A DNA stretch of 12,119 nt from CAYWNK01 sp047639615. Lineage in GTDB: Bacteria; Planctomycetota; UBA1135; GCA-002686595. Under the pieces are notes generated by a model, which was not told the DNA's origin, ran no database searches, and saw only the letters and a program-made list of their open reading frames with translations. Of this stretch, positions 1 through 6,700 are shown piece after piece. The stretch covers positions 1 through 12,119 of the forward strand of contig JBLIOL010000158.1 in the NCBI GenBank assembly GCA_047639615.1, given 5' to 3'. A program made the translations under genes and the position numbers. Numbering within the stretch: the first letter of the stretch is position 1; the number at the start of each line of letters is the position of its first letter.

Positions 1-1245
1 CAGATCGCGACGATCTCGGCCAACAACGATCCCGATGTGGGCAAGCTGATCACAGAAGCCTTCGACCGGGTCGGTCGCGACGGTGTCATCACCGTTGAAG
101 ACGGCAAGTCCATGACCACGGAAGTGGACGTCGTCGAAGGCATGCAGTTCGACCGCGGCTTCCTGTCGCCGCACTTCGTGACCGACGCCAACACCATGGA
201 GTGCGTCTTCGATAAGCCCTTGATCCTCATCCACGAGGGCAAGATCTCGAACATCCAGGCGCTCCTGCCCCTGCTCGAGTCCGTCAAGGCCGAGAACGGT
301 CAGCTGCTGATCCTCGCGGAGGACGTCGAGTCCGAAGCCCTGGCCACCCTAGTGGTCAACCGCCTGCGCGGTGTGGTTCAGTCCTGCGCCGTCAAGGCTC
401 CCGGCTACGGCGATCGCCGCAAGCAAATGCTGATGGACATCGCGGCCCTGACCGGCGCCACGCCCATCATGAAAGACACCGGCATCGAGCTCGATGCGGT
501 CACCCTCGCCCACCTTGGCAAGGCCAAGCGCATCGTCTGCACCACAGACGACACCACCATCGTGTCCGGCAAGGGCCGCCGCGCTGACGTGGACACGCGC
601 GTGAGCCAGATCCGCCAAGAGATCGAGAACACCAGCTCCGACTACGACCGCGAGAAGCTTCAAGAGCGCCTCGCCAAGTTGACCGGCGGCATCGCTCAGA
701 TCAACGTGGGCGGCGCCACCGACACCGAGGTCAAGGAGCGCAAGGCTCTCATCGAAGACGCCCTGCACGCCACTCGCGCCGCCATGGCCGAGGGCATCCT
801 GCCCGGCGGCGGCTGCGCCCTGCTGCGCGCCCGCAATGTTGCCCTGGACCTCAAGGTTCAAGGCGACGTGGACTACAACATGGGCATCGACATTCTGTTC
901 GGCGCCCTCAGTGGCCCGATCGAGACGATTGCCTCCAACGCTGGCTTCGAAGGTCCCGTTGTGACCCACCGCGTGCTGCGCGAAAAGAAAATCACCTGGG
1001 GCTTCGACGCTCTCAAGGGTGAGTACTGCGACATGATCGAGGCGGGCATTGTTGACCCGGCCAAGGTCACCAAGTCCGCACTCCAAAACGCTGTGAGCGT
1101 GGCCAGCCTACTGCTGACCACCGATGCTCTGATCGCAAACAAGCCCGAAGCTGCCAAGCCCGCCGGTCCTGACATGGAAGGCATGGACGGAATGGACGGC
1201 ATGGGCGGTATGGGTGGCATGGGCGGCATGGGCATGGGCATGTAG
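1..1245 (+). CDS. groEL: Chaperonin GroEL, copy A (5'-truncated by window edge)
   Basis: This is the large subunit of the group I chaperonin, which folds proteins with GroES in an ATP-driven double ring in the cytoplasm. The frame is open from base 1, so the gene starts outside the window. The first visible residue aligns with about residue 146 of E. coli GroEL, and 414 residues are visible. They cover part of the intermediate domain (TISANND), the apical domain (VEGMQFDRG; AEDVESEALATLVVN; VKAPGYGDRR), and the second intermediate and equatorial parts (SDYDREKLQERLAKLTGG; EDALHATRAA with the ATPase Asp; LPGGG; GIVDPAKVTKSALQ). The protein ends in a Gly-Met-rich tail of 23 residues. Two substrate-groove positions differ from E. 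coli: Phe for Tyr199 and His for Tyr203. A second groEL follows after 71 bp. A groES gene may lie upstream but is not visible. Family assignment is certain; the division of labour with copy B is unknown. Confidence 0.97.
   Translation, partial: QIATISANNDPDVGKLITEAFDRVGRDGVITVEDGKSMTTEVDVVEGMQFDRGFLSPHFVTDANTMECVFDKPLILIHEGKISNIQALLPLLESVKAENGQLLILAEDVESEALATLVVNRLRGVVQSCAVKAPGYGDRRKQMLMDIAALTGATPIMKDTGIELDAVTLAHLGKAKRIVCTTDDTTIVSGKGRRADVDTRVSQIRQEIENTSSDYDREKLQERLAKLTGGIAQINVGGATDTEVKERKALIEDALHATRAAMAEGILPGGGCALLRARNVALDLKVQGDVDYNMGIDILFGALSGPIETIASNAGFEGPVVTHRVLREKKITWGFDALKGEYCDMIEAGIVDPAKVTKSALQNAVSVASLLLTTDALIANKPEAAKPAGPDMEGMDGMDGMGGMGGMGGMGMGM
1174..1242 (+). repeat. Gly-Gly-Met tail repeat of GroEL copy A
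   Basis: These 23 codons encode MEG, two MDG units, then GGM-type units ending in GMGMGM. The DNA is a run of imperfect 9-bp units built on ATGGGCGGC. Such flexible GGM tails project from the equatorial domain into the folding cavity in many GroELs. Copy B lacks one, so this tail separates the two paralogues. The acidic start (E, D, D) is a small variation on the usual pure GGM motif. Confidence 0.9.
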
Positions 1246-1316
1246 CCCGGCCAAGCCACCTCCACCACCAATCAATCCACCCCCCGAACACACCCCCTTA
1301 AGAGAACACACGAACC
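1246..1316 (+). promoter_or_regulatory. C/A-rich spacer and leader of groEL copy B
   Basis: The 71-bp spacer contains 36 C, 23 A, 7 G and 5 T, so it is 83 percent C+A on the coding strand and probably little folded. I see no Shine-Dalgarno site at a normal distance from the ATG; AAGAGAA ends about 10 bases upstream and is weak. There is no CIRCE inverted repeat, no hairpin and no clear promoter. The two groEL genes may be cotranscribed. A role in ribosome recruitment is inference only. Confidence 0.4.
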
Positions 1317-2918
1317 ATGGCCAAGCAGATCATGTTCGACGACGCCGCCCGCCAGAAGATGAAGGTCGGCATCGAAAAACTAGCTAAGACTGTGCGCGTG
1401 ACCCTAGGTCCCGCCGGTCGCAACGTCATCCTGCAGAAATCCTTCGGCTCCCCGCACGTCACCAAAGATGGCGTGTCCGTAGCCAAGGAAATCGAGCTGG
1501 AAGACCCCTTCGAGAACATGGGCGCCAAGCTCGTGCTCGAAGTCGCCAGCAAGACCAACGACGTAGCTGGCGACGGCACCACCACCGCAACGGTGCTGGC
1601 CTCCGCCATCTTCAACGAGGGCCTCAAGTATGTGGCCACAGGCGTCTCCACCATCGCCATCCGTAACGGCATCGACAAAGCCGTCGCTGTGGCCGTGGAG
1701 TCCATCCAAGCTCAATCCCGCAAGGTCAAGACCAAGCAGGAGAAGGCCAACGTGGCCTCCATCTCCGCCAACAACGACCCCGAAGTGGGCGCCATCATTG
1801 CTGACGCCTTCGAGGCCGTTGGCGACGACGGTGTCATCACGGTCGAAGAAAACCAAGGCGTCGACACCGAGCTTGAGACCGTTGAGGGCATGGAGTTCGA
1901 CAAGGGTTACCTGTCGCCCTACTTCGCCACCGACATGTCGAAGCTCGTGTGCGAGTTCGATGAGCCGCTGATCCTGATCTGCAACAGCAAGATCAGCAAC
2001 GTACGCGACTTCATCCCGGCCCTGGAAGCTGCCGCCCGCACCGGGCAGCCGCTATTGGTGATCGCCGAGGACGTGGAGGGCGAAGCCCTCACCGCACTCG
2101 TGATCAACCGCCTCAAGGGCGTACTCAACGTCTGCGCTGTCAAAGCCCCCGGCTTCGGCGAGCGTCGCAAGGCCTACCTCGAGGACATCGCTGCCCTGAC
2201 CGGCGGCACGGCCATCACCGAAGAAATCGGTGTGCCCCTCGACAAGGTCGGTGCTGAGCACTTCGGTCGCGCCGCCAAGGTCGTGATCGCCAAGGACTCC
2301 ACCACCATCATCAAAGGCGCTGGTGCCAAGAAAGCCATCGACGCGCGCTGCAAGCAGATCAAAGTCCAGATCGAGAAGACCTCTTCCGATTACGACAAAG
2401 AGAAGCTCGAAGAGCGTCTGGCCAAGCTGACCGGTGGCGTCGCCATCATCAAGGTCGGCGGCAAGACCGAAGCCGAGATGAAGCAAACCAAGGACCGTGT
2501 CGAGGATGCGCTCAACGCAACCCGCGCCGCGATCCAGGAAGGCATCGTCCCCGGTGGCGGCGTCGCTCTGCTGCGCGCTTCCGGCGCCGTGGCTGAAGGT
2601 CGCTTCAAGGGCGAAGAGAAGTTCGGTGCTTCCATCGTCGAACGCGCCCTACAGGCTCCCCTGCGCCAGATCGCCGAGAACGCCGGCGAAGACGGCTCCG
2701 TGGTTGCTGAGATGGTTCTCGAGAAGGGCAAGTCCTATGGCTTCAACGCCCTGACCTGCACCTACGAGGACATGTACAAGGCTGGCGTAATCGATCCCGC
2801 CAAGGTGGTGCGTTGCGCTCTCCAGAACGCTGGTTCCATTGCAAGCCTGCTGCTCACCACCGACTCCATGGTGACCGAGCTCAAGGGCGACCAGGCCATC
2901 GAAGGCGGCATCGCCTAA
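1317..2918 (+). CDS. groEL: Chaperonin GroEL, copy B (complete, no GGM tail)
   Basis: This is a complete 533-residue group I chaperonin subunit, slightly shorter than the usual 540-550 because the C-terminal tail is missing. The equatorial domain carries TLGPAGRNV (about residues 29-37), TKDGVSVA with the ATP-site Asp51, and the GDGTTT loop at 85-90 with Asp86. The apical domain keeps the standard hydrophobic groove (GYLSPYF, EALTALVIN). The C-terminal half has SDYDKEKLEERLAKLTGG, EDALNATRAA and GIVDPAKV. All residues I know to be needed for ATP hydrolysis are present. It ends in GDQAIEGGIA with no Gly-Met repeat. The ATG is chosen because it gives the canonical MAKQ start and follows the leader directly. 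A strong hairpin follows the stop. The MAKQIMFDDAAR start resembles planctomycete GroELs as I recall them. It may form its own ring or mix with copy A; the sequence cannot decide. Confidence 0.98.
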   Translation: MAKQIMFDDAARQKMKVGIEKLAKTVRVTLGPAGRNVILQKSFGSPHVTKDGVSVAKEIELEDPFENMGAKLVLEVASKTNDVAGDGTTTATVLASAIFNEGLKYVATGVSTIAIRNGIDKAVAVAVESIQAQSRKVKTKQEKANVASISANNDPEVGAIIADAFEAVGDDGVITVEENQGVDTELETVEGMEFDKGYLSPYFATDMSKLVCEFDEPLILICNSKISNVRDFIPALEAAARTGQPLLVIAEDVEGEALTALVINRLKGVLNVCAVKAPGFGERRKAYLEDIAALTGGTAITEEIGVPLDKVGAEHFGRAAKVVIAKDSTTIIKGAGAKKAIDARCKQIKVQIEKTSSDYDKEKLEERLAKLTGGVAIIKVGGKTEAEMKQTKDRVEDALNATRAAIQEGIVPGGGVALLRASGAVAEGRFKGEEKFGASIVERALQAPLRQIAENAGEDGSVVAEMVLEKGKSYGFNALTCTYEDMYKAGVIDPAKVVRCALQNAGSIASLLLTTDSMVTELKGDQAIEGGIA

Positions 2919-2945
2919 GCCTCGGCTTACTTTGAGCCCCCTGGG

Positions 2946-2978
2946 ACCGGGCGGCGAGGTCACCCCTCGCCGCCCGGT
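2946..2978 (+). terminator. Strong hairpin after groEL copy B, probable terminator
   Basis: ACCGGGCGGCGAGG (2946-2959) and CCTCGCCGCCCGGT (2965-2978) are perfect reverse complements, giving a 14-bp stem around the 5-nt loop TCACC. A G-U pair and a G-C pair can extend it to 2944-2980. It starts 27 bp after the groEL stop. No U-run follows (the next bases are TCGCATTACAAAA), so it is not a textbook intrinsic terminator. It could terminate, protect an mRNA 3' end or be a processing site. The perfect pairing makes a structural role likely. Confidence 0.7.
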
Positions 2979-3044
2979 TCGCATTACAAAAGCCCCGTAC
3001 CGCAGCCACCACCAGCCACCACCAGCAAGCACCCAGCGATCCCC
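2979..3044 (+). promoter_or_regulatory. C/A-rich leader of dnaJ with a short 10-bp repeat
   Basis: Bases 3001-3044 are 24 C, 12 A, 7 G and 1 T. CAGCCACCAC occurs twice in a row at 3003-3012 and 3013-3022 and begins a third time. No Shine-Dalgarno site precedes the dnaJ ATG and I see no CIRCE element or convincing -35/-10 pair. The composition matches the leader of groEL copy B, which suggests a shared style of translation start. Function is unproven. Confidence 0.35.
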
Positions 3045-4202
3045 ATGAGCGACAAGCGCGACTACTACGAGGTACTCGGCGTCCCCAAGGATGCGGAAGC
3101 AACGGCTATCAAGAAGGCCTACCGCAAGCTGGCTATGAAGCATCACCCGGATCGCAACCCGGATGACGCAGGTGCGGAGAGCAAGTTCAAGGAGGCCGCA
3201 GAGGCCTACGACGTGCTCGGCGACCAGGAGAAGCGCGGCCAATACGACCGTTTCGGACACCAAGCGTTTAGCCCCGGTGGCCAGTACGGCGGCGGCGGCT
3301 TCTCCAACATGGACGACATATTCAGCGCCTTTGGAGACATCTTCAGCGGCGGTGGAGGCGGCGGCGGTGGCGGCGGCATCTTCGACAACATCTTCGGTGG
3401 CGGCGGCGGTGGCCGTCGGCGCAGCGGCCCGCGCCGTGGACGCGACCTCAAGGTTGTCCTAGACCTGACCCTCGAAGAGATCGACACCGGCGTCAGTAAG
3501 ACGCTCTCGATCAACCGCGTGGAACACTGCGACCCCTGCAGCGGCAAGGGCGCCAAGCCCGGCACCGGTCGCAAGACCTGCAGCACCTGCGGCGGCCGCG
3601 GCCAAGTGGCCCAGAAGGCCGGCTTCTTCACCATGGCCCAGACCTGCCCCACCTGCCAGGGCGCGGGCGAAAGCCTGGAAGACCCCTGCAGCGAGTGCAA
3701 CGGCAGCGGCGGCCTACGCGCCCAAGCGGATGTGGAAATTGCCATCCCGGCAGGCATCGAAGAAGGCGTGCGCCTGCGCGTTAGCGGAGAAGGCGACGCC
3801 GGCCCGCCCGGCGGCTCGCGCGGTGACCTGTACGTGCTCGTGCGCGAGGTCGAACACAAAATCTTCCAACGCTCCGGCCCCGACGTGCTGACCGAGGTGC
3901 CCTTCTCCTTCAGCCAACTGGCCCTCGGCGATAAGGTCGAGATCCCCACCCTGCGTGGCAAGTTGGAAATGACGGTCCCGGCCGGCACCCAGAGCGGCAA
4001 GGTTTTCCGCCTGCGCGCCCAAGGACTGCCGCGCATGGAAGGCCGTGGACGCGGCGACCAACTGGTGCGCGTCTTCGTGCAGATCCCCACCAAGCTTACC
4101 GAGCGCCAAGAAGAGCTCCTGCGCGAGTTCGGCGAGTTGGAGAATTCATCCAAGGGCTCCAAGTCCTTCTTCGAGCGCATCGCAGACCACTTCAGTAGCT
4201 AA
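3045..4202 (+). CDS. dnaJ: Co-chaperone DnaJ (Hsp40, type I)
   Basis: DnaJ delivers unfolded clients to DnaK and stimulates its ATPase. This is a complete 385-residue type I protein. The J domain is residues 1-70 with HPD at 34-36 (KHHPDRNP). A Gly/Phe region at about 73-124 follows and includes an unbroken run of ten glycines at 102-111 and one of six. The zinc region has all four CxxCxGxG motifs: CDPCSGKG from Cys162, CSTCGGRG from Cys179, CPTCQGAG from Cys201 and CSECNGSG from Cys215. C-terminal substrate-binding and dimerisation domains follow to the end. grpE starts 5 bp after the stop, so the two are surely cotranscribed. No dnaK is visible. The start codon is the only one that precedes a normal J domain (SDKRDYYEVLGV) and has no Shine-Dalgarno site. 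Confidence 0.98.
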   Translation: MSDKRDYYEVLGVPKDAEATAIKKAYRKLAMKHHPDRNPDDAGAESKFKEAAEAYDVLGDQEKRGQYDRFGHQAFSPGGQYGGGGFSNMDDIFSAFGDIFSGGGGGGGGGGIFDNIFGGGGGGRRRSGPRRGRDLKVVLDLTLEEIDTGVSKTLSINRVEHCDPCSGKGAKPGTGRKTCSTCGGRGQVAQKAGFFTMAQTCPTCQGAGESLEDPCSECNGSGGLRAQADVEIAIPAGIEEGVRLRVSGEGDAGPPGGSRGDLYVLVREVEHKIFQRSGPDVLTEVPFSFSQLALGDKVEIPTLRGKLEMTVPAGTQSGKVFRLRAQGLPRMEGRGRGDQLVRVFVQIPTKLTERQEELLREFGELENSSKGSKSFFERIADHFSS

Positions 4203-4207
4203 GACAC

Positions 4208-4807
4208 ATGGCTAAGCAAGACACGGGCACCGACGAGCCCATCACCGAAAACGAAGAGAACGCCGAGATCTCCGAAGAGGACCTGCCCGAAGCGGAAATC
4301 GTCGAGGAGCCCCTCGAGCAAGCCGAGCGCGAGCGCGACGAGTTCCGCGAGAAATGGCAGCGCGCCCAAGCGGACTTCCAAAACCTGCGCCGGCGCACAC
4401 TCTCCGACACCCAAGGTGCTATCCAACGCGGCACGGGCGAGATCCTGCACGACGTGATCGGCGTGCTCGACTTCCTCGACATGGCGCTCAAGTCCCCCTG
4501 TGAAAGCGCGGACGCCAAGGCCCTACTCATGGGCGTACAGATGACCCGCGACCAACTCTGGAAGGTGCTCGAAGCCCAGGGCGTGTCCATCATCGCGGCC
4601 GAAGGCAACTTCGACGCGGAGGTGCACCAGGCGGTGTCCACCGTGGAAGAAGAGGAGGCAGGGCGCATTGTCGAACTCGTACGCAACGGCTACCGGCGCC
4701 CGAACGACGTCCTACGCCATGCTCAGGTACGCGTTTCCGTACTGCCCGAGCCCCCCGCCGAACCGGAAGCTCCCGAGAGCACCGAAGAGCCCACCCCGGA
4801 GGGCTAA
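4208..4807 (+). CDS. grpE: Nucleotide exchange factor GrpE
   Basis: GrpE releases ADP from DnaK and works as a dimer in the cytoplasm. The 199 residues show the family plan: a disordered acidic N-terminus (about 8-38), a long charged helix running into RAQADFQNLRRR (52-63), then LEAQGV (121-126), FDAEVHQAV (135-143), a GY pair at 161-162 and the final strand LRHAQVRVSV (169-178). His-Ala replaces the usual Pro-Ala in that last motif. A Pro/Glu-rich tail ends the protein. It lies 5 bp after dnaJ, and its TAA stop shares one base with the ATG of the next gene. The order dnaJ-grpE without dnaK differs from the common grpE-dnaK-dnaJ order. Confidence 0.95.
   Translation: MAKQDTGTDEPITENEENAEISEEDLPEAEIVEEPLEQAERERDEFREKWQRAQADFQNLRRRTLSDTQGAIQRGTGEILHDVIGVLDFLDMALKSPCESADAKALLMGVQMTRDQLWKVLEAQGVSIIAAEGNFDAEVHQAVSTVEEEEAGRIVELVRNGYRRPNDVLRHAQVRVSVLPEPPAEPEAPESTEEPTPEG
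4798..4803 (+). promoter_or_regulatory. Shine-Dalgarno site for the zinc-ribbon gene
   Basis: GGAGGG lies inside the last codons of grpE, three bases before the ATG at 4807. It is one of the few clear Shine-Dalgarno matches in the window, though its spacing is short. With the TAATG stop-start overlap it points to translational coupling between grpE and the zinc-ribbon gene. Confidence 0.55.
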
Positions 4808-5193
4808 TGCCCACCTACGACTATCGCTGCAAAGCCTGCAAGCACGAGATGGACATCTTCCAGTCCATGTCGGAGCGGCCCAAGCGTAAGTGCCCGTCCT
4901 GCGGCAAGCTCCAGCTGGAACGCCTGATCGGCATGGGCGGCGGCCTGATCTTCAAGGGCAAGGGCTTCTGGCAGACCGACTATCGCTCGGAGTCGTACAC
5001 GGAAGGCGAGAAGAAGGACAAGGAAGCCGCGAAGGCCGAGTCCAAGGGCAGCGCTAAGGACAGCGCTAAGGGCAGCGCTAAGGACAGCGCCAAGGACAGC
5101 GCTAAGGACAGCTCCGAGCCCGCCAAGAAGAAATCCGCCAAGAAGGCCGGATCCAAGAAGTCCTCGGGCAAGGGCAAGAGCAAGGACAGCTGA
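4807..5193 (+). CDS. FmdB-type zinc-ribbon protein with Lys/Ser-rich repeat tail
   Basis: The first 60 or so residues match the small FmdB-like zinc ribbon family: MPTYDYRCKACKHEMDIFQ start, cysteine pairs at 8/11 (CKAC) and 29/32 (CPSC), then LERLIG and a GFWQTDY motif. Members are 60-120 residues; this one is 128. The name comes from a putative regulator of formamidase genes, but the general role of the family is not settled. Residues 68-128 are a low-complexity basic tail with repeats of Lys-Gly/Asp-Ser-Ala and then Lys-Lys-Ser-Ala-type runs. The tail could bind nucleic acid or ribosomes, which is inference. The gene overlaps grpE by one base, so it belongs to the dnaJ-grpE transcript and may be made under the same conditions. 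Confidence 0.85.
   Translation: MPTYDYRCKACKHEMDIFQSMSERPKRKCPSCGKLQLERLIGMGGGLIFKGKGFWQTDYRSESYTEGEKKDKEAAKAESKGSAKDSAKGSAKDSAKDSAKDSSEPAKKKSAKKAGSKKSSGKGKSKDS
5044..5115 (+). repeat. 12-bp tandem repeat in the zinc-ribbon tail
   Basis: Six consecutive 12-bp units of consensus AAGGRCAGCGCT are in frame and encode Lys-(Gly or Asp)-Ser-Ala, with the last unit ending in Ser. Units differ from one another by one or a few bases. This is a coding minisatellite at residues 80-103 and could vary in copy number between strains without breaking the frame. Confidence 0.9.
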
Positions 5194-5212
5194 TCGGCGC
5201 TACCCTGGCCCC

Positions 5213-5680
5213 ATGCAAGGCCAGGAGCTCCTATCGCAGTGGTCTAAGGCGCGCGGGTCGCGCTTCGGACGTCTACTTTTCAGCCGCGCCCTCGGGCTAG
5301 CGGTGCCTTACTCCGGCACGATCAAAGCGGAGATCCTTGAGCTCGAGCCGGGCCATGTACGCGTGGCGATCAAGGATCGGCGCCGAGTGCGCAACCACCT
5401 GCGCTCCGTGCACGCCATCGCCCTGGTCAACCTGGGCGAGCTGGCCAGCGGCCTAGCGCTATTGAGCGGCATCGACGAAGGCACCCGCGGCATCGTCAAA
5501 GGCCTCTCTGCCCAGTACCTGAAGAAAGCCCGCGGCCGGCTCGTAGCCGAATGTCACTGCGAGCCACCCGCCGGAACCGAGCAACGCGACTTCACCGTCG
5601 AGGCCCGCATCCGAGACACCGAAGGCGACGACGTAGCAGTCGTGCGAGTGAACTGGCGCCTGGGCCCCAAGAAGCGCTAG
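5213..5680 (+). CDS. DUF4442-like hotdog-fold protein, possible acyl-CoA thioesterase
   Basis: The 155-residue protein resembles the DUF4442 branch of the hotdog thioesterase superfamily (PaaI-like). The key stretch is RNHLRSVHAIALVNLGELAS at 60-79, which matches the family's (R/K)NH...SVHA...L.NL.E pattern at the start of the central helix. The rest fits alternating strands, with VRVNWRLGPKKR at the end. A thioesterase would hydrolyse acyl-CoA, but DUF4442 members are mostly uncharacterised and I cannot name a substrate. The gene starts 19 bp after the zinc-ribbon gene and ends 8 bp before the nitronate-monooxygenase-like gene, so it is probably in the same transcript. No Shine-Dalgarno site is visible; TACCCT six bases before the ATG could be a -10 box of a leaderless transcript, which is speculative. 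Confidence 0.75.
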   Translation: MQGQELLSQWSKARGSRFGRLLFSRALGLAVPYSGTIKAEILELEPGHVRVAIKDRRRVRNHLRSVHAIALVNLGELASGLALLSGIDEGTRGIVKGLSAQYLKKARGRLVAECHCEPPAGTEQRDFTVEARIRDTEGDDVAVVRVNWRLGPKKR

Positions 5681-5688
5681 CTACACTC

Positions 5689-6684
5689 ATGCCCACGCCC
5701 CAGGACGAGTTCTGCCGCATGAGCGGCGCCACCGTGCCGCTGATCTGCGGCGCTATGTACCCCTGCAGCAATCCCGAGCTCGTGGGTGCGGTTGCCGCCG
5801 CCGGTGCCATGGCCATCGTCCAGCCGCTCTCACTGGCCTACGTGCACGGCCGCGAAGTACGCGCCGGCATACGCGAGATCAGAGACCTAGCAGGCGGCAA
5901 ACCCTTCGGCTTCAACGCCATCATCGAGAAGTCCTCCAAGACCTACGAGCGGCGCATGCGCGAGTGGGTCGACATCGCTCTGGAAGAGGACGTGCGCTTC
6001 TTCGTCACCGCCCTCGGAAAACCGGACTGGGTCTGCGAAGCCGTGCACCAAGCCGGCGGCAAGGTCTTCCACGACGTGACCGAGCGCAAGTGGGCCGAGA
6101 AAGCCGCAGGCGCCGGAGTGGACGGTCTGATCTGCGTCAACAACCGCGCCGGCGGTCACGCTGGAACCCAAACGCCCAAAGCCCTCCTCGAAGACCTCGC
6201 CAGCCTCGGCCTGCCGCTCGTCGCCGCCGGCGGCGTAGGTGATGCCCAGGCCTACGCCGACATGCTGCAGCTAGGCTACGGCGCCGTGCAGATGGGCACG
6301 CGCTTCATCGCCACCAAGGAGTGCGCCGTACACGCCGACTATTGGGACGCCATCATCGAGGCCGACGAAGCGGACATCGTGCTCACCGAACGCATTTCTG
6401 GCGTCCCCGTCTCCGTGATCAACACGCCGCAGATGCAACGCATCGGCACCAAGGCCGGCCCCCTCGCCCGGCGCCTGCTCAAGGGCCGCCGCACCAAGCA
6501 CTGGATGCGCCTGTTCTACACGCTCAAGTCACTACGCGACCTCAAGAACACCATCAACAAGGGCGCCTCCTACAAGGACATCTGGCAAGCTGGCAAGAGC
6601 GTCGGCGCGATCCACTCGGTGCAGCCCGCCGGCGAGGTGGTGCGCGAATTCGACGCAGCAAGGCACCGCGCAAGCCAGAAGTAG
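5689..6684 (+). CDS. Nitronate monooxygenase / 2-nitropropane dioxygenase-like flavoprotein
   Basis: This is an FMN-dependent TIM-barrel protein of the NPD family, which holds nitronate monooxygenases and the related enoyl-ACP reductase FabK. Visible motifs are LICGAMYPCSNPEL near the start (18-31), GFNAII (74-79), the AGGHAG loop with His157, AAGGVGD at 179-185 (phosphate-binding strand) and GAVQMGTRF at 198-206. The 331-residue length is normal. The frame is open upstream to 5551, but that part lies within the preceding gene and translates to an arginine-rich, unlikely sequence. The ATG at 5689, 8 bp after the preceding stop, gives the natural N-terminus. The physiological substrate of most bacterial members is unknown. 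Association with the hotdog gene hints at fatty-acid or acyl metabolism, but this is inference. It ends 16 bp from a convergent gene. Confidence 0.85.
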   Translation: MPTPQDEFCRMSGATVPLICGAMYPCSNPELVGAVAAAGAMAIVQPLSLAYVHGREVRAGIREIRDLAGGKPFGFNAIIEKSSKTYERRMREWVDIALEEDVRFFVTALGKPDWVCEAVHQAGGKVFHDVTERKWAEKAAGAGVDGLICVNNRAGGHAGTQTPKALLEDLASLGLPLVAAGGVGDAQAYADMLQLGYGAVQMGTRFIATKECAVHADYWDAIIEADEADIVLTERISGVPVSVINTPQMQRIGTKAGPLARRLLKGRRTKHWMRLFYTLKSLRDLKNTINKGASYKDIWQAGKSVGAIHSVQPAGEVVREFDAARHRASQK

Positions 6685-6700
6685 AGCCCCCGCGCCCGAC

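Noticed and set aside
349..1086. Long minus-strand frame opposite groEL copy A
   Set aside because: It is the antisense of a conserved chaperonin in a GC-rich genome, with low-complexity composition rich in Val, Gly, Ala and Leu.
1246..1316. Possible CIRCE heat-shock operator before groEL copy B
   Set aside because: No TTAGCACTC-N9-GAGTGCTAA-like inverted repeat is present here or before dnaJ.
3206..4180. Minus-strand frame of 324 codons opposite dnaJ
   Set aside because: It contains proline runs that mirror the glycine runs of DnaJ and has no domain of its own.
5551..5688. Upstream extension of the nitronate-monooxygenase-like frame
   Set aside because: It lies wholly within or just after the preceding hotdog gene, is arginine-rich like a shadow frame, and adds residues that do not fit the family's start.
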